A DNA stretch of 64,000 nucleotides from Streptomyces mirabilis (GCF_039503195.1 NZ_JBCJKP010000001.1:10354001-10418000), one strand, 5' to 3'. Counted from the first letter of the stretch, positions 34,056-42,656 are shown. Translations and numbers: made by a program. The notes: generated by a model from the letters alone, not told the origin.

Positions 34056-34565
34056 ATGCGAGCTCACCTCGGCGACCAACTCGTCATCGAAAGCCCGGCG
34101 ACCGGCGCTGCCAGGCGCGACGGCGAGATCGTCGGACTCCACCATTCGGATGGACCACCGCCCTACGACGTGCACCGGTCGGACACGGACGAGGTGACTC
34201 TCGTGTTCCCCGGGCCCGACGCGTACATCCGTCACGTCGAGCACGTGCTCGGGAGAGCTCATGAGCGTTCCCGGCCGGGTACGGACGAGGCGACCGCCAG
34301 GTCCGACGCAACCCCGCCCGGCGGGACCTGCGGCGGCCGTGGGAATGGACATCGCCTTCGAGGTCGACCATGTGGACGAGGCCATGAGCCAGGGCTGGAG
34401 TGTGCTCGTCGTCGGTCCTGCGAGCGTGGCCATCGAGCCCGATGCGGTGCGGCGGCTCGCCGAGCACGCCCACACCGAGCCGTGGGCCGGGGGCGGCGTG
34501 AGATGTGGGTGTCGAATCGGCCCACACGCCTCACGGGCCGCCGCATCAGCCCGGCCGATCGGTAA
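34056..34565 (+). CDS. DUF1918 protein fused to downstream remnant
   Basis: From ATG 34056 the first about 70 residues are a full DUF1918 domain: MRAHLGDQLVIESPATGAAR, IVGLHHSDGPPPYDVHRSDT and TLVFPGPDAYIRHVEHV. The frame then runs without a stop through the pyridoxamine-oxidase relic and ends with its last residues (PTRLTGRRISPADR) at 34565, giving a 169-residue chimera. No good RBS. The usual DUF1918 is about 70-90 residues, so the tail is an accident of gene decay. Confidence 0.5.
   Translation: MRAHLGDQLVIESPATGAARRDGEIVGLHHSDGPPPYDVHRSDTDEVTLVFPGPDAYIRHVEHVLGRAHERSRPGTDEATARSDATPPGGTCGGRGNGHRLRGRPCGRGHEPGLECARRRSCERGHRARCGAAARRARPHRAVGRGRREMWVSNRPTRLTGRRISPADR
34340..34565 (+). pseudogene. 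Pyridoxamine 5'-phosphate oxidase-like protein, C-terminal relic
   Basis: MDIAFEVDHVDEAMSQGWSV LVVGPASVA and VRRLAEHAHTEPWAGG are the second half of actinobacterial PNPOx-like flavin/F420 proteins (AFEVDxVDxAxxxGWSVxVxG). After a frameshift near 34495 the end reads MWVSNRPTRLTGRRI. The N-terminal flavin-binding half is gone. PNPOx-like proteins (e.g. Rv2003c/Rv3131-region genes) are common in DosR-type clusters. Confidence 0.7.
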
Positions 34566-34655
34566 GCGGCCACGGACGTCCGCTCACCGGCTCGCATTCC
34601 ATGACCAGGTTTCAGAGACAACTGGGTCGGTCAGCTCGCGAAGGAGGAGCCCCCG

Positions 34656-35663
34656 GTGCGCCAACAGCCACTCCCCGAAGAGCGCGTGACGGCCCTGGTC
34701 CACGACGCCGCCGCTGCCCCGTCGATGCACAACGCGCAGCCGTGGCGCTTCCGTTACTTCCAGGGCAGCCGCACCTTCCACGTCCGTGCCGATTTCGACC
34801 GCGTCATGCCGCACACCGATCCCGACACCCGTGCCCTCAACATCGGCTGCGGCGCCGCCCTGCTGAACCTGCGGGTCGCGGTGTTCCACGCGGGCTGGTA
34901 CCCGGCGACCCGGCTCCTGCCCGACCCCGCCGACCTGGCCTTGATCGCCACCGTGCGGCTGACGGACCTCGGAAGCGGCGAGCACAACCTCGCTCCCCTG
35001 TATCCGGCGATTCACCAGCGGCACACCAGCCGCTTCCCGTTCGAGGAAAGGGAGATACCCGAGACCGTGCAGAGGGCTCTGTGCGATGCGGCCCAACTTC
35101 AGGGAGCATCGCTGTCCTTCCCCACCGGATGGCACCTGCAGGAGGTGCTGGAGTTGTTCGAGGAGGCCGAGGCACGCAACAGGACCGACGAGGGCAGCGA
35201 CGAGGATCTGGCCGCCTGGACCCGTATCGACGCCCCGGACGTGGACGTTCCATCGGTGGACGCGGCCCCTGACGGGATCCCCAGGTACGCCTTCGGCCCG
35301 AGCAAGCGCGGTGGCAGGGCCCCGATGCGCGACTTCGCCGGCACAAGGCCGGTGGAGGGCCGCGGCGCGACCGATTTCGAACGCTCTCCTCACCTGGCCC
35401 TGCTCAGCACACCTCGTGACCGGCCGGAGGACTGGCTGCGTGCTGGCCAGGCCATGGAACACGTGCTACTGCTGGCCACCCTCGAAGGCCTTTCCAGCTC
35501 GTTCGCCACCCAGGCCCTGGAATGGACGGACCTGCGCTGGCCACTGCGGGACCCGATATCGGGCACCGGCTGCGCACAGATGGTGCTGCGACTCGGATAC
35601 GGCCCCGAAGGCCCCACCACACCACGCCGCCCCGTGCAGGATGTCCTCGACATCCAGCCCTGA
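34656..35663 (+). CDS. Acg-family nitroreductase (Rv2032-like)
   Basis: 335 residues, GTG start after GAAGGAGGAG. Acg family features: N-terminal AAAAPSMHNAQPWRF (R-x-S-x-x-N-x-Q-P-W motif that contacts FMN in nitroreductases), ALNIGCGAALLNLRVAV, a middle RHTSRFPF, and the C-terminal GQAMEHVLLLATLEGLSSSF. The family has a half-nitroreductase fold repeated once; Rv2032 binds FMN and may store rather than turn it over. Acg genes are strongly DosR-dependent in mycobacteria. Length is typical. Confidence 0.92.
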   Translation: MRQQPLPEERVTALVHDAAAAPSMHNAQPWRFRYFQGSRTFHVRADFDRVMPHTDPDTRALNIGCGAALLNLRVAVFHAGWYPATRLLPDPADLALIATVRLTDLGSGEHNLAPLYPAIHQRHTSRFPFEEREIPETVQRALCDAAQLQGASLSFPTGWHLQEVLELFEEAEARNRTDEGSDEDLAAWTRIDAPDVDVPSVDAAPDGIPRYAFGPSKRGGRAPMRDFAGTRPVEGRGATDFERSPHLALLSTPRDRPEDWLRAGQAMEHVLLLATLEGLSSSFATQALEWTDLRWPLRDPISGTGCAQMVLRLGYGPEGPTTPRRPVQDVLDIQP

Positions 35664-35689
35664 CTGCCCCGCGCCATCGGCGTCCGCCG

Positions 35690-35952
35690 TCGGCGGACCT
35701 GTCACCGTGCGCTTGCCGGTCCGGCCGGATCCTCGGACGCACCGGTGAGGCGTTCTCCTCTTTGGGCAGCAGGTCGGCTTCGGAGACCACGGAGACCACG
35801 CCGATGACGTGCCCCTCGCCCTCCAGGACCGGCAGGGCGCTGACCTTCCATTGCTCCATGGTCTCGACGATCTCCTTGAACGGCGCGTCGCGTCCGACGG
35901 CCACCACCGTCACGGTCATCACATCACTCACGATGTGCGGGGTCTCCGGCAC
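35690..35952 (-). pseudogene. CBS protein N-terminal relic
   Basis: From a GTG at 35952 with GGAGGAGG upstream: HIVSDVMTVTVVAVGRDAPF KEIVETMEQWKVSALPVLEG and VVSEADLLPKEE. This is CBS1 of a CBS-BON protein (cf. LVSEADLLRKQAEQ at 25433), then the sequence is lost. The extra VVSV before SEADLL looks like a small tandem duplication. Confidence 0.7.
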
Positions 35953-36163
35953 TTCAGATCGCCTCCTCCATGTCCGAGACGTGCGCAACGGCCCTCGCCC
36001 TCTTCTGCCCGGGTACGACTTCACCATCGCCGCAATCCGGCGCGGTGCAACCCGGGCGGAAGATCCGCCCCGAGGGCCGGTCCGCATGTCGCGGCGACAC
36101 CTGGGCGGTGCGACGGTAGTCATAGGGGGCTCACGGTGGCCGCACAGGAAGGCGGTGGGGGCG

Positions 36164-36586
36164 ATGGAATCCCCGCTGGTCGTGGGCGTCGACGGATCGG
36201 TTTCCAGTCTGCAGGCGGTGGACCGGGCCGTGGACGAAGCAGTACGCCACGGGCTGCCGCTTCGCCTCGTCCATGCCTCTCTGTGGGAGCGTTACGAGGG
36301 AGCCCTCCCCTCCTTCAGCGTGGGTCGTCCCGCCGAAGCGGTCACGGCGGAGCACATCATCGCCTCCCGCGTGGAACGCGCCGGGCTTCGCAACCTCGAG
36401 GTGAAGGGCCAGCTGGTCGAGGACCCCGCTCACAAGGTTCTGCTGGGGTCATCGGCCGAAGCCGATCTGATCGTCGTCGGCGCTCTGAGGAGGCACGGCC
36501 ACTTCGATCTGCAACTCGGCAGGGCCGCCCACGCCCTGCTGCATCACTCCCCGTGCCCGATCGCCGTCATCCCTCAGCGAGTCTGA
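36164..36586 (+). CDS. Short universal stress protein, probable fusion of two half domains
   Basis: 140 residues from ATG 36164 (GGCGGTGGGGGC upstream). The N-terminal 80 residues (LVVGVDGSVSSLQAVDRAVD, LRLVHASLWERYEG) correspond to the start of domain 1 of tandem USPs, while the C-terminal 60 (EADLIVVGALRRHGHFDLQL, HSPCPIAVIPQ) match the end of domain 2 of the USP at 32473 (VVGARRRQGHLGLQLG ... HAPCPVAVVPQ). So it looks like an in-frame deletion derivative of a 290-residue tandem protein. The reading frame is maintained and the fold could still form one UspA domain. The loop lacks the usual glycine spacing. It is followed by GH65 24 bp downstream. Confidence 0.8.
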   Translation: MESPLVVGVDGSVSSLQAVDRAVDEAVRHGLPLRLVHASLWERYEGALPSFSVGRPAEAVTAEHIIASRVERAGLRNLEVKGQLVEDPAHKVLLGSSAEADLIVVGALRRHGHFDLQLGRAAHALLHHSPCPIAVIPQRV

Positions 36587-36609
36587 AGGCAGGGGAGTGA
36601 GGGCGGCGG

Positions 36610-39009
36610 ATGTCGGATTGGACGTGGGAGTACGAGGGCTACGACCCCTCCACCGAGCGGTTGCGCGAAGCGTTGTGCACGCTCGGCAACGGTTACTTCG
36701 CCACCCGTGGCGCGGTCCCGGAGTGCAGAGCGGGCCTGGTGCACTGCCCGGGAACCTACGTGGCCGGGTGCTACAACCGTCTGGAGTCGACCGTGGCGGG
36801 GCGACAGGTGGTGAACGAGGACCTGGTCAACCTTCCGAACTGGCTACTCCTGCGCTTCCGCTGCCGCCGCGCCCAGGGACGGTGGGGCCAATGGTTCTCC
36901 CCGAACGCCAGCGCTTTCCTGGACTACCGGCACACCCTGGATCTGCGCCGCTCCACGTTGACCCGCACCTTTCGCTATCGGGACGACGACGCCGGCGTAC
37001 TGGGTGTGGAGCAGATCCGCCTGGTGCACATGGGGGATCCTCACCTGGCCGTGCTGCGGACCGTTTTCACGGCCGAGGACTGGTCGGGAGAGATCGACGT
37101 CGAGGCCGCCCTCGACGGTGGCGTGATCAACAGCAACGTACGCCGTTACCGGTCTCTCAACCGTAGGCATCTGGCCCACATACGGACCGGGGCGCAGGAG
37201 CCGGACATGGTGTGGCTGCACTGTCGCACCAGCACCTCCGACATCGCCGTCGCCATGGCGGCCAGGACAGTCGTCACCGGACAGCCGCCGGTCTCCTCGG
37301 CGGTGCGCTCCACCCCGCACCGCGCCGTCCACCGCCTGCTGATACCGATCTCCCGAGGTCGGCCCGTCTGCGTGGAGAAGACGTTGGCGCTGCACACCTC
37401 ACGCGACAGGGCGATCAGCGACCCACTCGGGGCCGCGGTCGACCAGCTATCCGCGGCCCCAGGCTTCCCAGCCCTGCGGAACTCCCATGTCGCCGCGTGG
37501 GAGCAGCTGTGGCGGCGCACCGAGATCCAGGTGCCCGGCCAGGCCGGTCGCATCCTGCGCCTGCATCTGTTCCATGTCCTGCAGACACTGTCACCGCACA
37601 CCGCAGATCTCGACGTGGGCGTGCCGGCCCGAGGGCTGCACGGCGAGGCGTACCGAGGCCACGTCTTCTGGGACGAGCTGTTCGTGCTGCCGTATCTGAA
37701 CCTGCACTTGCCCGAGGTCTCGCGGGCCCTGCTGAACTACCGTCACCGGCGCCTGCCCCAGGCATGCAGGGCGGCCGCCGCTGTCGGCAAGGCGGGGGCG
37801 ATGTACCCGTGGCAGAGCGGCAGTGACGGCCGAGAGGAAACCCAGCAGCTCCACCTCAACCCCCGCTCCGGCCGATGGCTGCCGGATCACTCCCGGCTCC
37901 AGCACCACGTCGGCTCGGCCATCGCGTACAACGTGTGGCAGTACTGCGAGGCCACCGGCGACACCGAGTTCCTGCACACCAAGGGCGCGGAGATGCTGCT
38001 GCAGATCGCCCGCTTCCTGGCGGACATCGCGGTCCTCGACTCCGAGTCGGGCCGCTACCGCATCCGCGGCGTCGTCGGACCCGACGAGTACCACGACAGC
38101 TACCCGGGCAGCGCACAGCCCGGACTGGACGACAACACGTACACCAATGTCACCGCCGCCTGGGTCCTCAGCCGTGCCCTGGACCTTCTGCGACGCCTTC
38201 CCGCATGGCGTCGCGAGGAACTTTTCCAGCGTGTGCAGTTGGACGACCAGGAACTCCCGGAGTGGGAAGAGGTCTCCAGGCGGTTGCGGGTGCCGCACCA
38301 TCAAGGCGTCATCAGCCAGTTCGAGGGCTACGACGACCTCGCTGAGCTGGACTGGGACGCCTACCGCGCGCGGTACGACGACATCCGGCGGCTGGACCGG
38401 ATCCTGGAGGCCGAGGGCGACACGGTCAACCGCTACAAAGCCTCGAAGCAGGCCGACGTCCTCATGCTCGGCTACCTCTTCTCACCCGCGGAACTGCAGC
38501 AGCTGTTCCGGCGTCTCGGCTACCGCCTGGACGACGAGATCTGGCGAAAGACCGTCGACTACTACCTCCAGCGCACCAGCCACGGCTCCACCCTCAGCGA
38601 ACTCGTCCACGGCTGGGTCCTCGCCCGGGTCAGACGGGCCGAGGCGTGGCGGTACGTCCAGGAGGCCCTGGAAGCAGACATCGCCGACATCCAGGGAGGC
38701 ACGACCGGCGAAGGCATCCACCTAGGCGCCATGGCGGGCACCCTCGACCTCGTCCAGCGAGGCCTGACCGGACTGGAGACACGCGAGGACGCCCTGTGGG
38801 TGGACCCAGTACCGCTTCCGGCACTGTCCGAATACGGGTTCTCGCTGCGCTACCGCGGCCACTGGGGTGTCAGCGTACGGCTGCAGAGCGGACAGCTGCG
38901 CATCGGCGTACCGGACTCGGAGGAGTCACCGATCCGCGTGGTGCTGGCCGACCGGGCCGTCAGCATCGCTCCCGGAGAGACGTGCACGCTCGTGCTGCCG
39001 TCGAGGTGA
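36610..39009 (+). CDS. GH65-family glycoside hydrolase/phosphorylase
   Basis: 799 residues, ATG 36610 with GGGAGTGAGGG upstream. GH65 N-terminal beta-sandwich (1-270), then the (alpha/alpha)6 barrel with FWDELFVLPYLNLHLPE, the catalytic general acid in VVGPDEYHDSY (Glu near residue 493), NTYTNVTAAWVL, the phosphate-side KQADVLMLGYLF and TSHGSTLSELVHGWVLAR, and a C-terminal beta domain. The family contains maltose, trehalose and kojibiose phosphorylases and acid trehalases; substrate cannot be told from sequence alone. A beta-phosphoglucomutase partner is often nearby but is not seen here. Possible role: mobilising trehalose or glycogen-derived sugar in dormancy. A decayed copy of its N-terminus lies at 13715-13880. 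Confidence 0.9.
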   Translation: MSDWTWEYEGYDPSTERLREALCTLGNGYFATRGAVPECRAGLVHCPGTYVAGCYNRLESTVAGRQVVNEDLVNLPNWLLLRFRCRRAQGRWGQWFSPNASAFLDYRHTLDLRRSTLTRTFRYRDDDAGVLGVEQIRLVHMGDPHLAVLRTVFTAEDWSGEIDVEAALDGGVINSNVRRYRSLNRRHLAHIRTGAQEPDMVWLHCRTSTSDIAVAMAARTVVTGQPPVSSAVRSTPHRAVHRLLIPISRGRPVCVEKTLALHTSRDRAISDPLGAAVDQLSAAPGFPALRNSHVAAWEQLWRRTEIQVPGQAGRILRLHLFHVLQTLSPHTADLDVGVPARGLHGEAYRGHVFWDELFVLPYLNLHLPEVSRALLNYRHRRLPQACRAAAAVGKAGAMYPWQSGSDGREETQQLHLNPRSGRWLPDHSRLQHHVGSAIAYNVWQYCEATGDTEFLHTKGAEMLLQIARFLADIAVLDSESGRYRIRGVVGPDEYHDSYPGSAQPGLDDNTYTNVTAAWVLSRALDLLRRLPAWRREELFQRVQLDDQELPEWEEVSRRLRVPHHQGVISQFEGYDDLAELDWDAYRARYDDIRRLDRILEAEGDTVNRYKASKQADVLMLGYLFSPAELQQLFRRLGYRLDDEIWRKTVDYYLQRTSHGSTLSELVHGWVLARVRRAEAWRYVQEALEADIADIQGGTTGEGIHLGAMAGTLDLVQRGLTGLETREDALWVDPVPLPALSEYGFSLRYRGHWGVSVRLQSGQLRIGVPDSEESPIRVVLADRAVSIAPGETCTLVLPSR

Positions 39010-39196
39010 CGGCGGACCCAGACGGGGGTGGCCGAAGATCCCCACCTGAAGGAAAACGGGCGAAGGAGCGGGGGTGCCGGAAGGCCGTGGGTCGTGCGCC
39101 ACGGCGCGGCGCTCCGTGGCCTCCCCCAATATGGCGGTGGCGTTCATGGCCTGAGCAATCCCTCGCAGCTCAGGAGCCGGGATGGAAAGAAGCCCC
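39010..39196. other. Short gap before the TSUP relic
   Basis: No gene recognised. Confidence 0.3.
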
Positions 39197-39582
39197 ATGA
39201 CGGCGGTCCTGATCGGACTGGCGATCGGGACGGCCGCCGGGTGCTGTCGGGGCTCGGTGGCATCGGTGGCGGTGTTGTCCTCGTTCCGGTTCTGGTCGTG
39301 CTCGGGTTGACCGCCCAGGAAGCCGGCGGGACCTTGCCCGCCGCACTGCTGATGCCGCTCGGACTGCTCGGCACATTCGAGTACACCCACGGGCACCAGA
39401 TCAAGATCTATTACGCGATCGGTCTTGCGGCAGGGCTCGCGCCGGAAGCAGGCGTGGGTGCCGATGTTGCCGGATGTTTGCCCGATCTTGTACTTCAGTG
39501 CGCGTTCGGGATAGTTCTGATATTCCTCGCCCTCAAGTTCCTGATCTTCCCGACCAGTTGCACACGGGGTGAGCTTCGTTGA
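39197..39582 (+). pseudogene. TSUP (TauE/SafE) permease, frameshifted
   Basis: ATG 39197 opens MTAVLIGLAIGTAAG; a shift near 39240 moves to the frame LSGLGGIGGGVVLVPVLVV, LTAQEAGGTLPAALLMPLGL, IYYAIGLAAGLAPEAGVGA and LQCAFGIVLIFLALKFLIFP. TSUP short forms of about 120 residues with this pattern (GIGGGVVLVPVLV) exist in this kind of cluster, so the gene is probably nearly full length but disrupted by a single indel, plus a lost residue in the GxGGG region. Confidence 0.65.
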
Positions 39583-39675
39583 TCGACGGCGACGAGGCAC
39601 GCCCGTTCGTCGCTCCTGGTCGCCGGCTTGTGGCCGATTGCGAGCCCCGGCGGGACCTGATCGGATAGCCCTATC

Positions 39676-39691
39676 GGGGCCTTTCGACCCC
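39676..39691. promoter_or_regulatory. Candidate DosR/OsdR box upstream of ftsH
   Basis: GGGGCCTTTCGACCCC fits GGGxC-N4-GxCCC and ends 93 bp upstream of the ftsH ATG. It is less palindromic than the others (CCTTTCGA centre). Confidence 0.5.
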
Positions 39692-39784
39692 TCCCGCCCA
39701 GGAACGGCCGGGTTGAGGCTGGTAGATGGGGTCCGGGTCCAGTTCCGACCGAAGGGCGTGGGATCGGTGATCACACGAGTGCGG

Positions 39785-41764
39785 ATGCCGCACCGGCATC
39801 GGACGCCGCCCGCCAAGCCGGGACCGCCGCCCGAACGGCCCTCGCCCCCGTCCCGGCAACCGCAGCCGTTCGGTGGGCGTTGGATGTTCTGGTGGATCCT
39901 GATGACGGTCCTCATCGTCCTGCTGCTTTCTCGCGCCAGGTCCGAGCCACACACGACATCACTGTCCTACAGCGACTTCGTCGGCAAGGTCGGCGCCAGC
40001 CAGGTGCAGATGGTCGACATCAACGACAAAGGCGCGGTCAGCGGCGCCCTCAAGGACGGGACGAAGTTCACCACCCAGATCCCCACCGCGCTGGGCAGCG
40101 GGGCCCAGCTCCAGTCACAGTTGACATCGCACCACGTGCAGATCAGAGCCAGCCAGAGCGGCAGTGGCGGCGGCTCGGCGTGGTGGTCCGTGCTCTTCTC
40201 GTTCCTGCCGTTCCTGGTGCTGATCGGCTTCTTCGTGTGGATGGGGCGCCGGGCCGCGGGGTCGGTGACCGGCGGGTTGAGCGCCATCGGACGCTCGCGG
40301 GCGAAGATCATCGAGGCGGAGCGACCCACCACCGGCTTCGACGACATCGCCGGGTACGACGGGGTCAAGCAGGAGATCAGCGAGGTCGTCGACTACCTGC
40401 GCAATCCCGCCCGCTACACCGCCGCAGGTGCCAAGGGACCCCGCGGCGTGATCATGGTGGGGCCGCCCGGTACCGGCAAGACGCTCTTCGCGCGGGCGGT
40501 CGCTGGCGAGGCGGAGGTACCGTTCCTGTCGGTGACCGGCTCCGCGTTCGTGGAGATGTTCGTCGGGGTCGGCGCCTCCCGGGTGCGCGACCTGTTCGGC
40601 GAAGCCCGTAAACGCGCCCCGTCGATCATCTTCATCGACGAGATCGACGCACTCGGGTCACGTCGCGCCGGCGGAGCCCGGCTGGGCGGCAACGACGAGC
40701 GTGAGCAGACCCTCAACCAGCTGCTGTCCGAGATGGACGGTTTCGACCAGTCCAGCGGCATCGTCGTCCTCGCCGCCACCAACCGGCCCGACGCCCTCGA
40801 CCCGGCCCTGCTGCGCCCCGGGCGCTTCGACCGCCAGGTCACCGTGCCCCTGCCCAACCAGGCCGAGCGGGCCGCGATCCTCGCCGTCCACGCCCAGGAC
40901 AAGAACCTTGCTCCGGACGTCGACCTGGATGCCGTGGCGCGCGCCACGCCCGGGTTCTCCGGCGCCGATCTCGCCAACCTCGTCAACGAGGGCGCCATCA
41001 ACGCCGTACGGGGCAACCGCACCCGGATCGAACGGCATGACCTGGACGCCGCCCGCGACCGGGTGCTGCTCGGACGCCGGGAATCTTCCAACGCGCTGCT
41101 GCCCGAAGAGCGCCGCTCGGTTGCTGTGCACGAATCGGGCCACGCCCTGGTCGCGGCACTGTGCGAGCATGCCGACCCGGTGGCGAAGGTCACCATCCTT
41201 CCGGCCGGCGTCACCCTCGGCGTCACCGAACAACTTCCCGAAGCCGAACGCCACTTGTACAGCGAGAGTTACCTGACCGACCTTCTGGCGGTACGTCTGG
41301 GCGGGCGCGCGGCCGAGCTCGTCGTCTTCAGCGAGGGGTCGACGGGAGCCGCCAACGACCTGGCCGGAGCCACCCAGATCGCCACCCGCATGGTTCGCGA
41401 GTTCGGTCTCTCCTCCGAACTCGGTCCGATCGGCTACGCCTCCGTCCACGCGAACTTCCTCGGTGAGGCCACCGAGGAGCCCGGCCGGCCACCGTACTCG
41501 GAGCAGACCCAGCGCATCGTCGACGAGGAGGTCGCCCGACTGCTGCGCCAGGCCGAACAGCGCGCGATCGCGCTGCTCCGCGATCACCGGGCCGCCCTGG
41601 AACGCCTGGCCGAACAGCTGGTCGCCCGCGAGACCGTCGACGGCTCGGTCGTCCTCGACGTCCTCCGCCAGGAACGCAGCCTGGCGGACGGAAAAGGCGA
41701 TGCCGTCCCTGCGTCACCGCCCCCTGACCGTCCGGAGCCAGATGTTCACACTCCGCCTCACTGA
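39785..41764 (+). CDS. FtsH-family ATP-dependent zinc metalloprotease
   Basis: 659 residues from ATG 39785; GTG 39767 is an equally possible start. N-terminal transmembrane segment (WMFWWILMTVLIVLLL), a periplasmic-like domain, a second transmembrane segment (VLFSFLPFLVLIGFFVWMG), AAA+ ATPase with Walker A GPPGTGKT near residue 225, Walker B IIFIDEIDALG, pore loop FVEMFVGVGASRVR, and the M41 protease zinc motif HESGH near 449. Third zinc ligand Asp is in the STGAANDLAGAT region. It degrades unneeded membrane and cytosolic proteins. This is a second, island-specific FtsH distinct from the essential housekeeping one; the last residues (after about 640) are derived from the SPW relic that follows. 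Confidence 0.93.
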   Translation: MPHRHRTPPAKPGPPPERPSPPSRQPQPFGGRWMFWWILMTVLIVLLLSRARSEPHTTSLSYSDFVGKVGASQVQMVDINDKGAVSGALKDGTKFTTQIPTALGSGAQLQSQLTSHHVQIRASQSGSGGGSAWWSVLFSFLPFLVLIGFFVWMGRRAAGSVTGGLSAIGRSRAKIIEAERPTTGFDDIAGYDGVKQEISEVVDYLRNPARYTAAGAKGPRGVIMVGPPGTGKTLFARAVAGEAEVPFLSVTGSAFVEMFVGVGASRVRDLFGEARKRAPSIIFIDEIDALGSRRAGGARLGGNDEREQTLNQLLSEMDGFDQSSGIVVLAATNRPDALDPALLRPGRFDRQVTVPLPNQAERAAILAVHAQDKNLAPDVDLDAVARATPGFSGADLANLVNEGAINAVRGNRTRIERHDLDAARDRVLLGRRESSNALLPEERRSVAVHESGHALVAALCEHADPVAKVTILPAGVTLGVTEQLPEAERHLYSESYLTDLLAVRLGGRAAELVVFSEGSTGAANDLAGATQIATRMVREFGLSSELGPIGYASVHANFLGEATEEPGRPPYSEQTQRIVDEEVARLLRQAEQRAIALLRDHRAALERLAEQLVARETVDGSVVLDVLRQERSLADGKGDAVPASPPPDRPEPDVHTPPH

Positions 41765-41905
41765 TCGTCAGCGACACAGTGGCGGTGGTCTTGCATTTGT
41801 CTTCGCCGCTGACAAGGGCCCGCTGGCGTGCTGAGGTCCAAGCGCTGTCGTGACGGCCCTCCCCTACGCCGGTGGGGCGGAGTCGGACCGCTCGGCCCTT
41901 TTGCA
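41735..41905 (+). pseudogene. SPW-protein 3' relic with its downstream flank
   Basis: From about 41740 the DNA matches the 3' end of the SPW gene at 28397-28843: CACTCCGCCTCACTGATCGT here, CACCCCGCCTCGGTGATCGT there, and so on through the stop codon (CAAGCGC...GTCGTGACG) and about 60 bp beyond (CCGGTGGGGC, CCGCTC-GCCC, GCAGGTG). The ftsH stop at 41762-41764 lies inside this duplicated segment. Confidence 0.6.
41885..41898. promoter_or_regulatory. Candidate DosR-like box
   Basis: GGACCGCTCGGCCC resembles the box at 11157-11170 (one base different) and lies 76 bp upstream of the ORF starting at 41974. The corresponding position in the 28843 flank is degenerate. Confidence 0.35.
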
Positions 41906-41973
41906 GGTGAGGCGGAGGCCTCGTTCTCCGGATGCGATGGCCAGGGGAGGGAGTGCCGTCTCCGGGGAGGGGA

Positions 41974-42186
41974 ATGAGCCAGAACCGAGAAAACCTCTAC
42001 CGGCTCGGATACCTTTCCCGCCCGGCTCCGACGCGTCCGTGGCCAGAACTGCGGCAGCATCCTCATCACCCTTGCAGGCGTCGTTTCAGTGGAGCTGCCG
42101 GATGGCATGCTGCTGTATCGAACGCTGCAGAAAAGTACCGGCGGGCGGACACCATGGGGTCACTGGCGGTGGCTGGAATGCGCTAG
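41974..42186 (+). CDS. Small hypothetical protein, 70 residues
   Basis: ATG 41974 follows GGGGAGGGG. The product (MSQNRENLYRLGYLSRPAPT ...) is basic and proline/arginine-rich in the middle with no recognised domain. It may be the start of a decayed gene. The upstream box suggests it was once regulated with the island. Confidence 0.3.
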   Translation: MSQNRENLYRLGYLSRPAPTRPWPELRQHPHHPCRRRFSGAAGWHAAVSNAAEKYRRADTMGSLAVAGMR

Positions 42187-42656
42187 CTCGGTGAGGAGTT
42201 CCGCTGGGCCGGCTCTCCTGGAAGGGCGGCCTCCGGCGCCGGGGTGCTTTGTGCGGCTTCCGATGTCGGCCGCGGGGCCACGGCCGGTGCGGCTGGAAAT
42301 GCAGGCGAGGACTCGGCGTGGACCTGTGCTGACTGCTCATGAGAGTCAGGAGCGTCGTCTACGGCCAACCCGGCCTGCTGTGGGGGCGGTGTCGGGGAGG
42401 TGCGAGGCGCGACTGAAGGCCTGGCCTGGGCCGGCGCCTGCCGCTCGTGGGGAGCGGCGGCGGCCGCGGGGTGCGCTTCGGTCTCGGCGGGGGCAGCGCT
42501 CGGGGGCTGCTCGGCTGCCTGTTCGGCCGATATCTGCTCGCGGGTGAGCTCGGCGGGCGGCGGAGGAGCACTCGCGGCCTTGCTGCCGCCGAGGACACGA
42601 CCGCCGGCCGGGCGACGGCGGGTGGGGGGCTTCAGCCTCTCGTCGTTGTCGGTCAT
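42183..42656 (-). CDS. Ala/Pro-rich hypothetical protein
   Basis: 157 residues, about half Ala, Pro, Glu and Ser. Only the N-terminus (MTDNDERLKPPTRRRPAGGR VLGGSKA) has a specific look. It may be the partner of a ParA-like ATPase, because its ATG overlaps (ATGA) the stop of the upstream fragment at 42653-42778. Disordered low-complexity proteins of this kind are hard to validate. Confidence 0.4.
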   Translation of the reverse strand: MTDNDERLKPPTRRRPAGGRVLGGSKAASAPPPPAELTREQISAEQAAEQPPSAAPAETEAHPAAAAAPHERQAPAQARPSVAPRTSPTPPPQQAGLAVDDAPDSHEQSAQVHAESSPAFPAAPAVAPRPTSEAAQSTPAPEAALPGEPAQRNSSPS

